Under the pieces are notes generated by a model. It was not told the DNA's origin, ran no database searches, and worked only from the letters and a program-made list of their open reading frames with translations. A stretch of 64,000 nucleotides of DNA from Burkholderia lata (GTDB lineage Bacteria > Pseudomonadota > Gammaproteobacteria > Burkholderiales > Burkholderiaceae), in assembly GCF_902499335.1 (NCBI RefSeq), contig NZ_CABVQK010000021.1:62001-126000 (forward strand), read 5' to 3'. The translations under genes were made by a program, and so were the position numbers. Positions 1 to 8,332 of the stretch are shown piece after piece; position 1 is the first letter of the stretch; each line of letters starts with the position of its first letter.

Positions 1-155
1 ACGAGCAGCGTCAGTTCGCCTGCGCGCCAGTCGCGCGCAGTCATGCGTGCGGCCTGGCGGATCAGGTCGCGCAGGCCGAAGCGGCCAGCATGCGCGTGCA
101 CCTCATGGCCGGGTTGCCCGGCCGGCGGCTGCGCCGCGTGTTGCCGCCCCTTCAA
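1..155 (-). CDS. ABC-type permease, N-terminal fragment (YbbP/FtsX-like)
   Basis: Only the first ~50 codons lie in the window; the gene continues to the left. The readable N-terminus ends in QAARMTARDWRAGELTLLV, which matches the conserved start of large predicted ABC permeases of the YbbP type, just ahead of their first membrane helix. These are inner-membrane proteins with FtsX-like domains, thought to work with a LolD-like ATPase; their substrate is poorly defined. The proposed TTG start overlaps the stop codon of the upstream DUF4126 gene (ATTGA), suggesting translational coupling. An in-frame GTG at 101-99 or the ATG at 44-42 are alternative starts. Family call rests on this short piece only. 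Confidence 0.5.
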   Translation of the reverse strand, partial: MKGRQHAAQPPAGQPGHEVHAHAGRFGLRDLIRQAARMTARDWRAGELTLL

Positions 156-769
156 TCGCGCTTCCCCCCGATCGAGTTCAGCCGCGACACCATGTGGTTC
201 GCCATGCCGCGAAAGCCGCCCGAGACGCCGCGCCACAGGCGCGGGAGCGCCCATGCCGACGCCGCGATGAACGCGGCGAGCAGCACGAGGAACGCGAGCG
301 GAACGAAGAACGCGAGCACGAGCCCGCCGACCACGAGGCCGTCCTCGGTCGATGATGCGATCCAGTTCGAAATCGGTTCGGGAGACAGGTTGATCATCGC
401 GCGCGTGCCGGCCTTCGCCACGTGCGCGGCACCGGCGAGCGAGCCGCCGGCGAGCCCCGCGACCGCGAGCACGGTCGGATCGGCATGGCCGAGCGCGCCG
501 GCTGCGAGCACGGCACCGGCCGGGATGCGGATGAAGGTGTGCACGGCATCCCACAGCGAGTCGAACGCGGGGATCTTGTCGGCAAGGAATTCGGTGACGG
601 TGAGCACGGCCGCGGCACCGATGACCCACGGCGACATCAGCACGGCCAACGTGTCGGGCAGGTGGAGCCAGCCGAACCGCGCCAGCACGCCGGCGATCAG
701 CACCGTCAGGTACAGGCGCAGGCCGCTCGCCCACGCGAGCCCCGCGCCGAGCGAAATGGCTTCGATCAT
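152..769 (-). CDS. DUF4126 domain membrane protein
   Basis: A 205-residue hydrophobic protein with about five to six predicted membrane segments, beginning MIEAISLGAG. The start was chosen because AGGAGAG sits just upstream (771-780 on the plus strand); an upstream in-frame ATG at 856 lacks such a site. It resembles DUF4126 proteins, which are inner-membrane proteins of unknown function. It precedes the ABC-type permease with overlapping stop and start codons, so the two are probably co-transcribed. A TATAAT sequence on the minus strand at 908-903 could be its promoter -10, although no good -35 was seen at normal spacing. Confidence 0.8.
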   Translation of the reverse strand: MIEAISLGAGLAWASGLRLYLTVLIAGVLARFGWLHLPDTLAVLMSPWVIGAAAVLTVTEFLADKIPAFDSLWDAVHTFIRIPAGAVLAAGALGHADPTVLAVAGLAGGSLAGAAHVAKAGTRAMINLSPEPISNWIASSTEDGLVVGGLVLAFFVPLAFLVLLAAFIAASAWALPRLWRGVSGGFRGMANHMVSRLNSIGGKRD

Positions 770-980
770 GGCCCTCTCCTTGCACTTTCCGTGCGCTTTG
801 CCGATTGATCGGATCGGGTCGGACAGAATGGCCGCGCGGCGCGTGGCGGCCGGCACCGCGTGCCGCGAGAAGCACGACGGAATTCAGGCCCGAATGCGTT
901 CCATTATAGACAGGCTACACGGGTGGCCGGCGCAATTCCGCAGTGCGGCACCCGGGCGCGTGAGCACCCGGAAGCCGTAT

Positions 981-1301
981 TCAGGCAGCCGACGACAGCT
1001 TGAGGCCGATCAGCCCCGCGACGATCAGCGCAGCGCTCGCGACGCGCGCGGCGGTCAGCGCCTCGCCCATCATCACGATGCCGAACACGAACGCACCGAC
1101 CGCGCCGATGCCCGTCCACACCGCGTACGCGGTGCCGAGCGGCAACTGGCGCATCGCGACCGCGAGCAGCCCGAAGCTGGCCAGCGCCGTCACGATCGTA
1201 AACACCGACGGACCGAGCTTCGTGAAGCCGTCCGACGATTTCATGCCGGCCGCCCAGGCCACTTCCAGCAAACCGGCTATGAACAACAATACCCACGCCA
1301 T
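981..1301 (-). CDS. sugE: SMR-family guanidinium exporter (SugE/Gdx)
   Basis: A 106-residue protein with four membrane helices, the size expected for small multidrug resistance transporters. It starts MAWVLLFIAGLLEVAWAAG with the essential membrane Glu at residue 13, and its WAxGxK context is that of the SugE/Gdx branch rather than EmrE. Gdx proteins work as antiparallel dimers in the inner membrane and exchange guanidinium for protons. The assignment is strongly supported by the two-hairpin guanidine-II riboswitch in its leader. ATG at 1301 follows a GGAG about nine bases upstream. Single-gene transcription unit. Confidence 0.9.
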   Translation of the reverse strand: MAWVLLFIAGLLEVAWAAGMKSSDGFTKLGPSVFTIVTALASFGLLAVAMRQLPLGTAYAVWTGIGAVGAFVFGIVMMGEALTAARVASAALIVAGLIGLKLSSAA

Positions 1302-1323
1302 CTCGACGTACTCCGTATCGGAT

Positions 1324-1367
1324 GGGGCCGTCCCCGTTGAAGCGAATGACCCGGGGTCGTCCCCGGG
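1324..1367 (-). promoter_or_regulatory. guanidine-II (mini-ykkC) riboswitch ahead of sugE
   Basis: Read on the minus strand, two GC-rich hairpins lie in tandem: CCCGGGG-ACGA-CCCCGGG (1367-1350) and GGGG-ACGG-CCCC (1335-1324), separated by 14 bases. Two stem-loops with ACGR tetraloops are the hallmark of the guanidine-II riboswitch, in which ligand binding brings the loops together and frees the ribosome binding site. The second hairpin ends 22 bases before the sugE start. A likely -10 (TTATACT, 1382-1376) lies immediately upstream, so the hairpins would be near the 5' end of the transcript. The downstream guanidinium exporter fits perfectly. Confidence 0.88.
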
Positions 1368-1446
1368 CGGCGCCGAGTATAACAAGATGCTTACGGACGC
1401 GGCGCGTGGCCGGCGGCCGGTCGGGGGCGCGATCGGCCGGGCCCGG

Positions 1447-1731
1447 TCAGTTCGATACGCGCTTCGGCGTGACGCCGCCGACGCAGCGGTCGTCGCGGTA
1501 CAGCGCCCACTCCTCGCACACGCGGCCGTCCTTGAACACGCACATGCCGACCTGCCCGCTCGCCAGGTTGCGGATCGTGTGGCGGCCGCCGAGCTTGCCG
1601 CAATTGACCGACGCGGGATTGGCCATCGCCTGCTGGGACGACGACGGTTGCTGCCCGGGCGGCAGCGGTTGGGCGAACGCGCCAGACGCAGCAAGCGCCA
1701 GCGCACAGATGACGACCAGACGGACGGACAT
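1447..1731 (-). CDS. DUF333 secreted protein
   Basis: A 94-residue protein with a cleavable signal peptide (residues 1-20, ...ASGAFAQ) and a DUF333 domain in the C-terminal half: MANPASVNCGKLGG, followed by conserved Gly, Cys and CEEWALYR motifs. DUF333 proteins are small periplasmic or surface proteins sometimes labelled putative hemolysins; their function is unknown. The start at 1731 has GGAG ten bases upstream; an upstream extension to 1833 would hide the signal peptide. It lies downstream of kdpE on the same strand but 158 bp away, so it is probably independent. Confidence 0.8.
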   Translation of the reverse strand: MSVRLVVICALALAASGAFAQPLPPGQQPSSSQQAMANPASVNCGKLGGRHTIRNLASGQVGMCVFKDGRVCEEWALYRDDRCVGGVTPKRVSN

Positions 1732-1889
1732 TGCACGCTCCTCGTTTTCGTTCGCGGAACGGTCAGGATAACGGGGAATGAGCGCCGGGTGTGCAACGCG
1801 CGCGTCGGCCGCGAGACTGTCGCGCCGACGCAACCCTGCCGGTGCGCAACGTCACGCGCACGTGCGCCGCTGCGGCCCGGCCGGGCCCC

Positions 1890-2588
1890 TCATGCCGCAC
1901 CGACGAGCCGGTAGCCGACGCCCGTCTCGGTGACGATGTACTCGGGCTGCGCCGGGTCGCGCTCGAGCTTCTGGCGCAGGTGCGCCATGTAGATGCGCAG
2001 GTAGTGGTGGCTTTCGACGTGCGACGGCCCCCACACGTCGCGCAGCAGCTGCCGGTGCGTGAGCACGCGCCCCGCATGCCGCACGAGCGTCGCGAGCAGC
2101 CGGTACTCGAGCGGCGTCAGGTGCACGATCTCGTTGTCGCGCCACACCTGGCGCATCGCGAGATCGACGGTCACGGTGCCGAAGGTCACCTTCGGCGACT
2201 CGTTCGCGCCGCCCTGGTTGCGCCGCCGCAGTTGCGCGCGGATCCGCGCACGCAGTTCGGACACGCCGAACGGCTTGGTCAGGTAGTCGTCGGCACCCGC
2301 GTCGAGCGCCGCGACCTTCTCTTCTTCCTGCGTGCGCGCGGACAGCACGATCACCGGCACCTCGGACCAGCCGCGCAGCTCGCGGATCACGTCGAGGCCG
2401 TCGGTGTCGGGCAGGCCGAGGTCGACGATCACGAGATCGGGCTTGCGCGTCGCCGCGTCGATCAGCCCCTGCTTGCCCGTCTCGGCCTCGAACACCGCGA
2501 TGTCCTCCTCCTCGAGCGCGGCGCGCACGAAACGGCGGATCTGCTTTTCGTCCTCGATCAGGACGACGGTCAGGCTGGGTTCACTCAT
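1890..2588 (-). CDS. kdpE: KdpE response regulator
   Basis: 232 residues: an OmpR-type regulator with a receiver domain (residues 7-120; acidic pocket E12-D13, phosphoacceptor D56, conserved S83 and K105) and a C-terminal winged-helix DNA-binding domain (about 130-230). KdpE is phosphorylated by KdpD and activates transcription of the kdp potassium pump operon under potassium limitation or osmotic stress. The ATG at 2588 overlaps the end of kdpD by 8 bp, indicating translational coupling. Last gene of the kdp cluster. Confidence 0.96.
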   Translation of the reverse strand: MSEPSLTVVLIEDEKQIRRFVRAALEEEDIAVFEAETGKQGLIDAATRKPDLVIVDLGLPDTDGLDVIRELRGWSEVPVIVLSARTQEEEKVAALDAGADDYLTKPFGVSELRARIRAQLRRRNQGGANESPKVTFGTVTVDLAMRQVWRDNEIVHLTPLEYRLLATLVRHAGRVLTHRQLLRDVWGPSHVESHHYLRIYMAHLRQKLERDPAQPEYIVTETGVGYRLVGAA

Positions 2589-5424
2589 GGTCTGGCAATG
2601 ATTCGGATGGGGACGATGCACCCGGCACATCGGGTTCGTCGTCGGATACGGCAGGTACGGCCGGTGGCGTCTCGACGGGCAGCGTGAACCAGAAGCGCGC
2701 GCCCGTCACGTGGCCGTCGGGCGCGGTGCGGTTGAGCGCGCCAATTTTACCGCCGTGCGCCTCGACGATCGCGCGGCAGATCGCGAGGCCGAGGCCGATG
2801 CCCGGCGTCGCCGATTCCTTCTCGCCGCGCGTGAATTTGTCGAAGATCCGCGTTTCCATCCCGGCCGGCAGGCCCGGGCCGTAATCGTCGACGTGCACGC
2901 GCACGAACGGCAGGCCGTCGTCGGTCATGCGTTCCGCGCCGATCTCGACCGGCGTGTCGGGCGGCGTGTACTTCGCCGCGTTCTCGAACAGGTTGGTGAA
3001 CAGGCGCTCCATCAGCACCGCGTCCATCTGCAACAGCGGCAGGTCGGCCGGCAGCACGACGCGCGCGGGATGGCGCGCAAGCACGCGCTTGCATGCGGCG
3101 AGTGCGGCGCCGACGGTTTCCTCGAGCAGCGACCACTGGCGCTTCAACTGCAGGCTGCCGGCCTGCAGCCGCGCCATGTCGAGCAGGTTCGTGACGATGC
3201 CCGTCATCCGCAGCGCCTCGTCGTGAATCGCGTCGACGAGTTCGCCCTCGCGCTGCGCGAAGCGTTCGGCCGCCGCGGCGTCGCCGCCCTGCGCGGCCGC
3301 GCGCCCGTTCGCGAGCATCGACGAGAAGCCGACGATCGTCGTGAGCGGCGTGCGCAGGTCGTGCGAGATCGCCGACAGCAGCGAGTTGCGCAACCGCTCG
3401 GACTCCATGTTGACGAGTGCGTCGCGCGCGATCTCGACGTAGTGCACGCGTTCGAGCGCGAGCGCGATCTGCGCGGCGAACGCGTCGAGCATCCGCTGTT
3501 GCTCCGGCACCTCGAGTTCGCGCGGCTCGCGCGACGCAACCGCGAGCACGCCGCGCGTGCGCATCGGCGCCTTCAGCGGCAGGTACAGCGCGGCCGTCGC
3601 GGGCAACGTATCGGTGCCGCGGCCGGCCGGCTTCTGCTGGTCGTACACCCACTGGCCGACGTCGCTGTCGAGATCGGCACCCGTCAGCGTGACGGCCGCA
3701 TCGGGCTCCTCGATCTTCTGCCGCACCTTGTCCGCGCTGTCGGGCAGCAGGAACGCGACACGCGCGCGGAACACCTCGCCCACGTGGCGGCTGCCGATCT
3801 CGACGATCTGCTCGGTAGTCAGCGCCGCGCCCAGCTCGCGCGCCATCGCGTAGATCGCGCCGGTGCGGCGCTCGCGGCGCTGCGCGACGCTCGCCTGGCG
3901 CGTCAGCGTCGACGTCAGGTGGCTGATCACGAGCGACGTCAGCAGCATCCCGAAGAAGGTCAGCAGGTATTGCGTGTCGCTGACCGAGAACGACATGCGC
4001 GGCGGCACGAAGAAGTAATCGAACGCGGCCACCGACAGGAACGACTGCAGCACGCCCGGGCCGCGCCCGAGACGCACGGCCGAGAACACGACGCCGAGCA
4101 GGTACAGCATCACGAGGTTCGTGAGGTCGAGGCGCTCGGACACGAGGCTCGCGACGACCGTGATCGCCGCGCAGATCGCGGCCGCGTACACGTAGTGCCG
4201 CGGCGGCGAACGGTGCGTGCCGAACTGCGCGAACGCATCGCGCCAGTCGCGTGCACGCGCGTCGAGCGGCGCAGCGCGCGCCTCGTCGCTCGCGGACGCG
4301 CGGATCAGCATCAGGTCGACGTCGCCCGCGCGTTCGGCAAGCTGTTCGCCGAACGGCCGCGCGAGGCGGCGCACGAGCCCGGCCTTCGGCGAGCCGCCCG
4401 CAACGATCTTCGACACGTTGCGCACCTTCGCATAGCCGATCAGCGCGGCAACCGCGTCGCCGCCGGCAAGCGTGGCCGTCTCCGCGCCGAGCTCGGCCGC
4501 GAGCTTCAGCGCGTCGAGCGTGCGCTGCCGCCGCGCATCGGGCAGCCGCTGCAGGCGCGGTGTTTCCACGTAGACGGCGATCCAGTCGGCCTTCAGGCTC
4601 GCGGCGAGCCGCGCGGCCGCGCGCACGAGCGTCGGCGCCTCGGGGCCCGGCCCGACGCACACGAGCAGCCGCTCGCGCGCCTGCCAGATGCGCTGGATCG
4701 AGCGGTCGGCACGGTACTCGCGCATCTGCGCGTCGACGCGATCGGCCGTACGCCGCAGCGCCAGCTCGCGCAGCGCGATCAGGTTGCCCTTGCGGAAGAA
4801 GTTGCGCACCGCGCGCTCGGCCTGCTGCGCGAGATAGACCTTGCCGTCGCGCATCCGCTCGAGCAGTTCCTCGGCCGGCAGGTCGACGAGCGTGACTTCG
4901 TCGGCCGCGTCGAACACGCGGTCGGGCACCGTCTCCCACACGCGGATGCCGGTGATCGCGCCGACCACGTCGTTCAGGCTTTCGAGGTGCTGGACGTTGA
5001 CGGTCGTGTAGACGTCGATACCCGCATCGAGCAGTTCGTACACATCCTGCCAGCGCTTCAGGTGCCGTGCGCCCTGCACGTTCGAGTGTGCGAGTTCGTC
5101 GACGAGGATCAGTTGCGGCTGGCGCGCGAGCGCGCCATCGAGATCGAACTCGGCGAGCGTGCGGCCGCGATAGTCGATGCGCGCCAGCGGCAGCACGTCG
5201 AGGCCGTCGAGCAGCGCGGCGGTTTCGCTGCGCCCGTGGGTCTCGACGATGCCGACGACGACGTCGACGCCTTCCTGCAGGCGCTGGCGCGCGGCCTGCA
5301 GCATCGCGTAGGTCTTGCCGACACCGGCCGATGCGCCGAAGAAGATCTTGAGCTGGCCGCGCCGCTGCTTTTCTTCGTCACGCTGCAGCTTGTCGAGGAG
5401 TTGGTCTGGGTCGGGACGATTCAT
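2581..5424 (-). CDS. kdpD: KdpD sensor histidine kinase
   Basis: 947 residues, close to the usual length. In order: cytoplasmic KdpD domain with Walker A (GASAGVGKT, 30-38) and the LVDELAHSN motif near residue 110; a UspA-like domain (about 250-370); four membrane helices (about 400-510); a GAF-like region; then the kinase core with H-box SHDLRTPLTT near residue 686, N-box FENAAKYTPP and G-box GIGLGLAICRAIVEAHGG. It senses low potassium and controls KdpE. It overlaps kdpE by 8 bp and lies 162 bp downstream of kdpC, a gap holding a palindrome. Confidence 0.97.
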   Translation of the reverse strand: MNRPDPDQLLDKLQRDEEKQRRGQLKIFFGASAGVGKTYAMLQAARQRLQEGVDVVVGIVETHGRSETAALLDGLDVLPLARIDYRGRTLAEFDLDGALARQPQLILVDELAHSNVQGARHLKRWQDVYELLDAGIDVYTTVNVQHLESLNDVVGAITGIRVWETVPDRVFDAADEVTLVDLPAEELLERMRDGKVYLAQQAERAVRNFFRKGNLIALRELALRRTADRVDAQMREYRADRSIQRIWQARERLLVCVGPGPEAPTLVRAAARLAASLKADWIAVYVETPRLQRLPDARRQRTLDALKLAAELGAETATLAGGDAVAALIGYAKVRNVSKIVAGGSPKAGLVRRLARPFGEQLAERAGDVDLMLIRASASDEARAAPLDARARDWRDAFAQFGTHRSPPRHYVYAAAICAAITVVASLVSERLDLTNLVMLYLLGVVFSAVRLGRGPGVLQSFLSVAAFDYFFVPPRMSFSVSDTQYLLTFFGMLLTSLVISHLTSTLTRQASVAQRRERRTGAIYAMARELGAALTTEQIVEIGSRHVGEVFRARVAFLLPDSADKVRQKIEEPDAAVTLTGADLDSDVGQWVYDQQKPAGRGTDTLPATAALYLPLKAPMRTRGVLAVASREPRELEVPEQQRMLDAFAAQIALALERVHYVEIARDALVNMESERLRNSLLSAISHDLRTPLTTIVGFSSMLANGRAAAQGGDAAAAERFAQREGELVDAIHDEALRMTGIVTNLLDMARLQAGSLQLKRQWSLLEETVGAALAACKRVLARHPARVVLPADLPLLQMDAVLMERLFTNLFENAAKYTPPDTPVEIGAERMTDDGLPFVRVHVDDYGPGLPAGMETRIFDKFTRGEKESATPGIGLGLAICRAIVEAHGGKIGALNRTAPDGHVTGARFWFTLPVETPPAVPAVSDDEPDVPGASSPSESLPDHE

Positions 5425-5486
5425 GCGTCAGAAAGGCGGAGCGCCCGGATGCGCGCGAGTACGAGCATTGTTGTTCCAAATCGCCG

Positions 5487-5517
5487 CAAAAGGCAAAGAC
5501 GGCGCATGCGCCGTCGG
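5487..5517 (-). terminator. palindrome between kdpC and kdpD, possible attenuator
   Basis: A perfect 18-bp inverted repeat, GACGGCGCATGCGCCGTC (5498-5515), can form a 7-bp GC-rich stem with a CATG loop. On the transcribed minus strand it is followed by TTTGCCTTTT, a T-rich run. This is the form of a weak intrinsic terminator. Placed between kdpC and kdpD it would let the pump genes be made in excess over the two regulatory genes. The T-run is interrupted, so read-through is expected. The sequence is visible; its role is inferred. Confidence 0.5.
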
Positions 5518-5586
5518 GAAAAGGTGCGTCCGGCGCGGATCGAGCCGCGCCGGACGCCGGTTGCCGCCGGAAGCCCGGACGCGCGG

Positions 5587-6168
5587 TCAGTGCGCAGCCG
5601 GTGCCGCGTCGAGCGCGAGGTTCAGCTTCAGCACGTTCACGCGCGGTTCGCCGAGCACGCCGAACTGGCGGCCCGTCGTGTTCGCGGCGACGAGCTGCGC
5701 GACCGCGTCGGGCGCCAGGTTGCGCGCCTTCGCGACGCGCTCGACCTGGTACGCAGCGGCGGCCGGCGTGATCTCCGGATCGAGGCCGCTCGCCGACGCC
5801 GTCACGAGGTCGACCGGCACGGGCTTCGACATGTCGGTGCCCGCGTCGCGCAGCGCGGCGATGCGCCCCTTCACCTGGTCGGCAAGCGACGGGTTCAGCG
5901 GGCCGAGGTTCGAGCCGCCGGAGCCGGACGCGTTGTAGGGCATCGGCGACGTGGCCGACAGCCGGCCCCAGAAATACTTCGGCGCATCGAACTGCTGGCC
6001 GATCAGCGCGGAGCCGACCGGCGTGCCGTCCTTCTCGATCAGGCTGCCGTTCGCCTGCGACGGGAACACGGCCTGACCGAACACGGTCATCACGGCCGGG
6101 TACGCGAGCCCCGTCACCGCGGTCAGCACGACAAAGATCACGACGAGCGGACGAATCAACGTTTTCAT
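5587..6168 (-). CDS. kdpC: KdpC subunit of potassium-transporting ATPase
   Basis: 193 residues with one N-terminal membrane helix (about residues 8-30) and a periplasmic domain, as usual for KdpC. Conserved features include GSALIGQQF, YFWGRLSAT, NLGPLNPSL and the C-terminal GEPRVNVLKLNLAL. KdpC is thought to raise the affinity of the KdpFABC complex for potassium and to assist KdpB. The start has AAGGAAAC upstream and lies 25 bp after kdpB. Confidence 0.96.
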   Translation of the reverse strand: MKTLIRPLVVIFVVLTAVTGLAYPAVMTVFGQAVFPSQANGSLIEKDGTPVGSALIGQQFDAPKYFWGRLSATSPMPYNASGSGGSNLGPLNPSLADQVKGRIAALRDAGTDMSKPVPVDLVTASASGLDPEITPAAAAYQVERVAKARNLAPDAVAQLVAANTTGRQFGVLGEPRVNVLKLNLALDAAPAAH

Positions 6169-6193
6169 GATGTTTCCTTCAAATGCGGCCGGC

Positions 6194-8278
6194 TCAGGCC
6201 CAGCCGAGTGCAGCGAGCGTCATGTCGATCAGCTTGATGAACGGGAACGGCAGCAGCACGCCGCCGAGGCCGTACACCAGCAGGTTGCGGCGCAGGAGCG
6301 ACGCGGCGCCGAGCGGCCGGTACGTGACGCCCTTCAGCGCGAGCGGAATCAGCGCGACGATGATCAGTGCGTTGAAGATCACCGCCGACAGGATCGCCGA
6401 CGCCGGCGACGTCAGGTGCATGATGTCGAGCACGCGCAGCTGCGGATAAGTGGTCACGAACGCGGCCGGAATGATCGCGAAATACTTCGCGATGTCGTTC
6501 GCGATCGAGAACGTGGTCAGCGAACCGCGCGTCATCAGCATCTGCTTGCCGATCTCGACGATCTCGATCAGCTTCGTCGGGTTCGAGTCGAGGTCGACCA
6601 TGTTGCCGGCTTCCTTCGCGGCCTGCGTACCGGTGTTCATCGCCACGGCGACGTCGGCCTGCGCGAGCGCCGGCGCGTCGTTGGTGCCGTCGCCCGTCAT
6701 CGCGACGAGGCGCCCCGCGGCCTGGTGTTCGCGGATCGTCGCGAGCTTGGTTTCCGGCGTCGCTTCCGCGAGGAAATCGTCGACGCCCGCTTCCGCCGCG
6801 ATCGCCGCAGCCGTCAGCCGGTTGTCGCCCGTCACCATCACCGTCTTGATCCCCATCTTGCGCAGCTCCGCGAAGCGCTCCTTGATGCCGCCCTTCACGA
6901 TGTCCTTCAGCTCGATCACGCCGAGCACGCGAGCCGCGCCGTCATGCAGGTCGGCCACGACGAGCGGCGTGCTGCCGCGGCGCGCGACTTCATCGACCGC
7001 GCGGCGCACTTCTTCCGGGAAGCGGCTGCCGTGCGACTCGACGTAGTTGCGGATCGCATCGGCCGCGCCCTTGCGGATCTCGCGGCCGGGCAGATCGACG
7101 CCGCTCATCCGCGTCTGCGCGGAGAAGCCGATGAACGTCGCGTGCAGCTGCCCCATGTCGCGCTGGCGAATGTTGAAGCGCTCCTTCGCGAGCACGACGA
7201 TGCTGCGGCCCTCCGGCGTTTCGTCGGCGAGCGACGACAGTTGCGCGGCATCGGCCAGCGCTTCCTCGGTCACGCCCGGCGCCGGCACGAACGTCGATGC
7301 CTGGCGGTTGCCGAGCGTGATCGTGCCGGTCTTGTCGAGCAGCAGCACGTCGACGTCGCCGGCCGCTTCCACCGCGCGGCCCGACGTCGCGATCACGTTC
7401 GCCTGCATCATCCGGCTCATCCCGGCCACGCCGATCGCGGACAGGAGGCCGCCGATCGTCGTCGGGATCAGGCACACGAGCAGCGCGACGAGCGCGGTGA
7501 TCGTCACCACGTGGCCGGCCTTCATCGCTTCTACCGAGAACATCGAGAACGGCAGCAGCGTCGCGGTCGCGAGCAGCATCACGATCGTCAGCGCGACGAG
7601 CAGGATCGTCAGCGCGATCTCGTTCGGCGTCTTCTTGCGCTTCGCGCCTTCGACCATCGCGATCATCCGGTCGAGGAACGCCTCGCCCGGGTTCGCGGTG
7701 ACCTTGACGACGATCCAGTCCGACAGCACGCGCGTGCCGCCCGTCACCGACGAGAAGTCGCCGCCCGATTCGCGGATCACCGGCGCGGATTCGCCGGTGA
7801 TCGCCGATTCGTCGACCGATGCGACGCCATCGACCACCTCGCCGTCGGCCGGGATCACGTCGCCGGCCTCGACCAGCACGACGTCGCCCTTGCGCAGCTC
7901 GGTCGCGGTCGTGATGCGGATCGGCGACTTCGGATGCGGCTCGTTGAGCTTCTTCGCCACCACATCTTTCTTCGCGCTGCGCAGCGACGCGGCCTGCGCC
8001 TTCGAGCGCCCTTCCGCGAGCGCTTCGGCGAAGTTCGCGAACAGCACGGTGAACCACAGCCACAGCGCGATCGCGAGGATGAAGCCCGCGGGCGCCTCGG
8101 CCTGGCCGGCGAGCGCCGCGATCCACAGGATCGTGGTCAGGATGCTGCCGACGTACACGCAGAACATCACCGGATTGCGGAACTGCGTGCGCGGCGTGAG
8201 TTTCTTGAACGAGTCCACGATCGCCGGGCGCAGCAGCGCCGGGTCGAACATGGACCGTGTTGCGGAATGTTGAGTCAT
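6194..8278 (-). CDS. kdpB: KdpB, P-type ATPase subunit
   Basis: 694 residues, normal for KdpB. It carries the phosphorylation motif DKTGTITLG near residue 315, the TGES actuator motif (ESAITGESAPV), and the MTGDGTNDAPAL hinge motif, with seven predicted membrane helices. It hydrolyses ATP to drive potassium uptake through KdpA. The gene lies between kdpA (54-bp gap) and kdpC (25-bp gap) in the operon. Confidence 0.97.
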   Translation of the reverse strand: MTQHSATRSMFDPALLRPAIVDSFKKLTPRTQFRNPVMFCVYVGSILTTILWIAALAGQAEAPAGFILAIALWLWFTVLFANFAEALAEGRSKAQAASLRSAKKDVVAKKLNEPHPKSPIRITTATELRKGDVVLVEAGDVIPADGEVVDGVASVDESAITGESAPVIRESGGDFSSVTGGTRVLSDWIVVKVTANPGEAFLDRMIAMVEGAKRKKTPNEIALTILLVALTIVMLLATATLLPFSMFSVEAMKAGHVVTITALVALLVCLIPTTIGGLLSAIGVAGMSRMMQANVIATSGRAVEAAGDVDVLLLDKTGTITLGNRQASTFVPAPGVTEEALADAAQLSSLADETPEGRSIVVLAKERFNIRQRDMGQLHATFIGFSAQTRMSGVDLPGREIRKGAADAIRNYVESHGSRFPEEVRRAVDEVARRGSTPLVVADLHDGAARVLGVIELKDIVKGGIKERFAELRKMGIKTVMVTGDNRLTAAAIAAEAGVDDFLAEATPETKLATIREHQAAGRLVAMTGDGTNDAPALAQADVAVAMNTGTQAAKEAGNMVDLDSNPTKLIEIVEIGKQMLMTRGSLTTFSIANDIAKYFAIIPAAFVTTYPQLRVLDIMHLTSPASAILSAVIFNALIIVALIPLALKGVTYRPLGAASLLRRNLLVYGLGGVLLPFPFIKLIDMTLAALGWA

Positions 8279-8332
8279 TGCGATCTCTTCAATCTCTTGA
8301 GTCTTTTCAAGGTGTCGCGATGCGGGCGCGCA

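Noticed and set aside
2710..6237. Open frame of 1,175 codons on the plus strand
   Set aside because: Antisense to kdpD and kdpC; made of Arg/His/Gln-rich sequence with no domain, as expected opposite GC-rich coding DNA.
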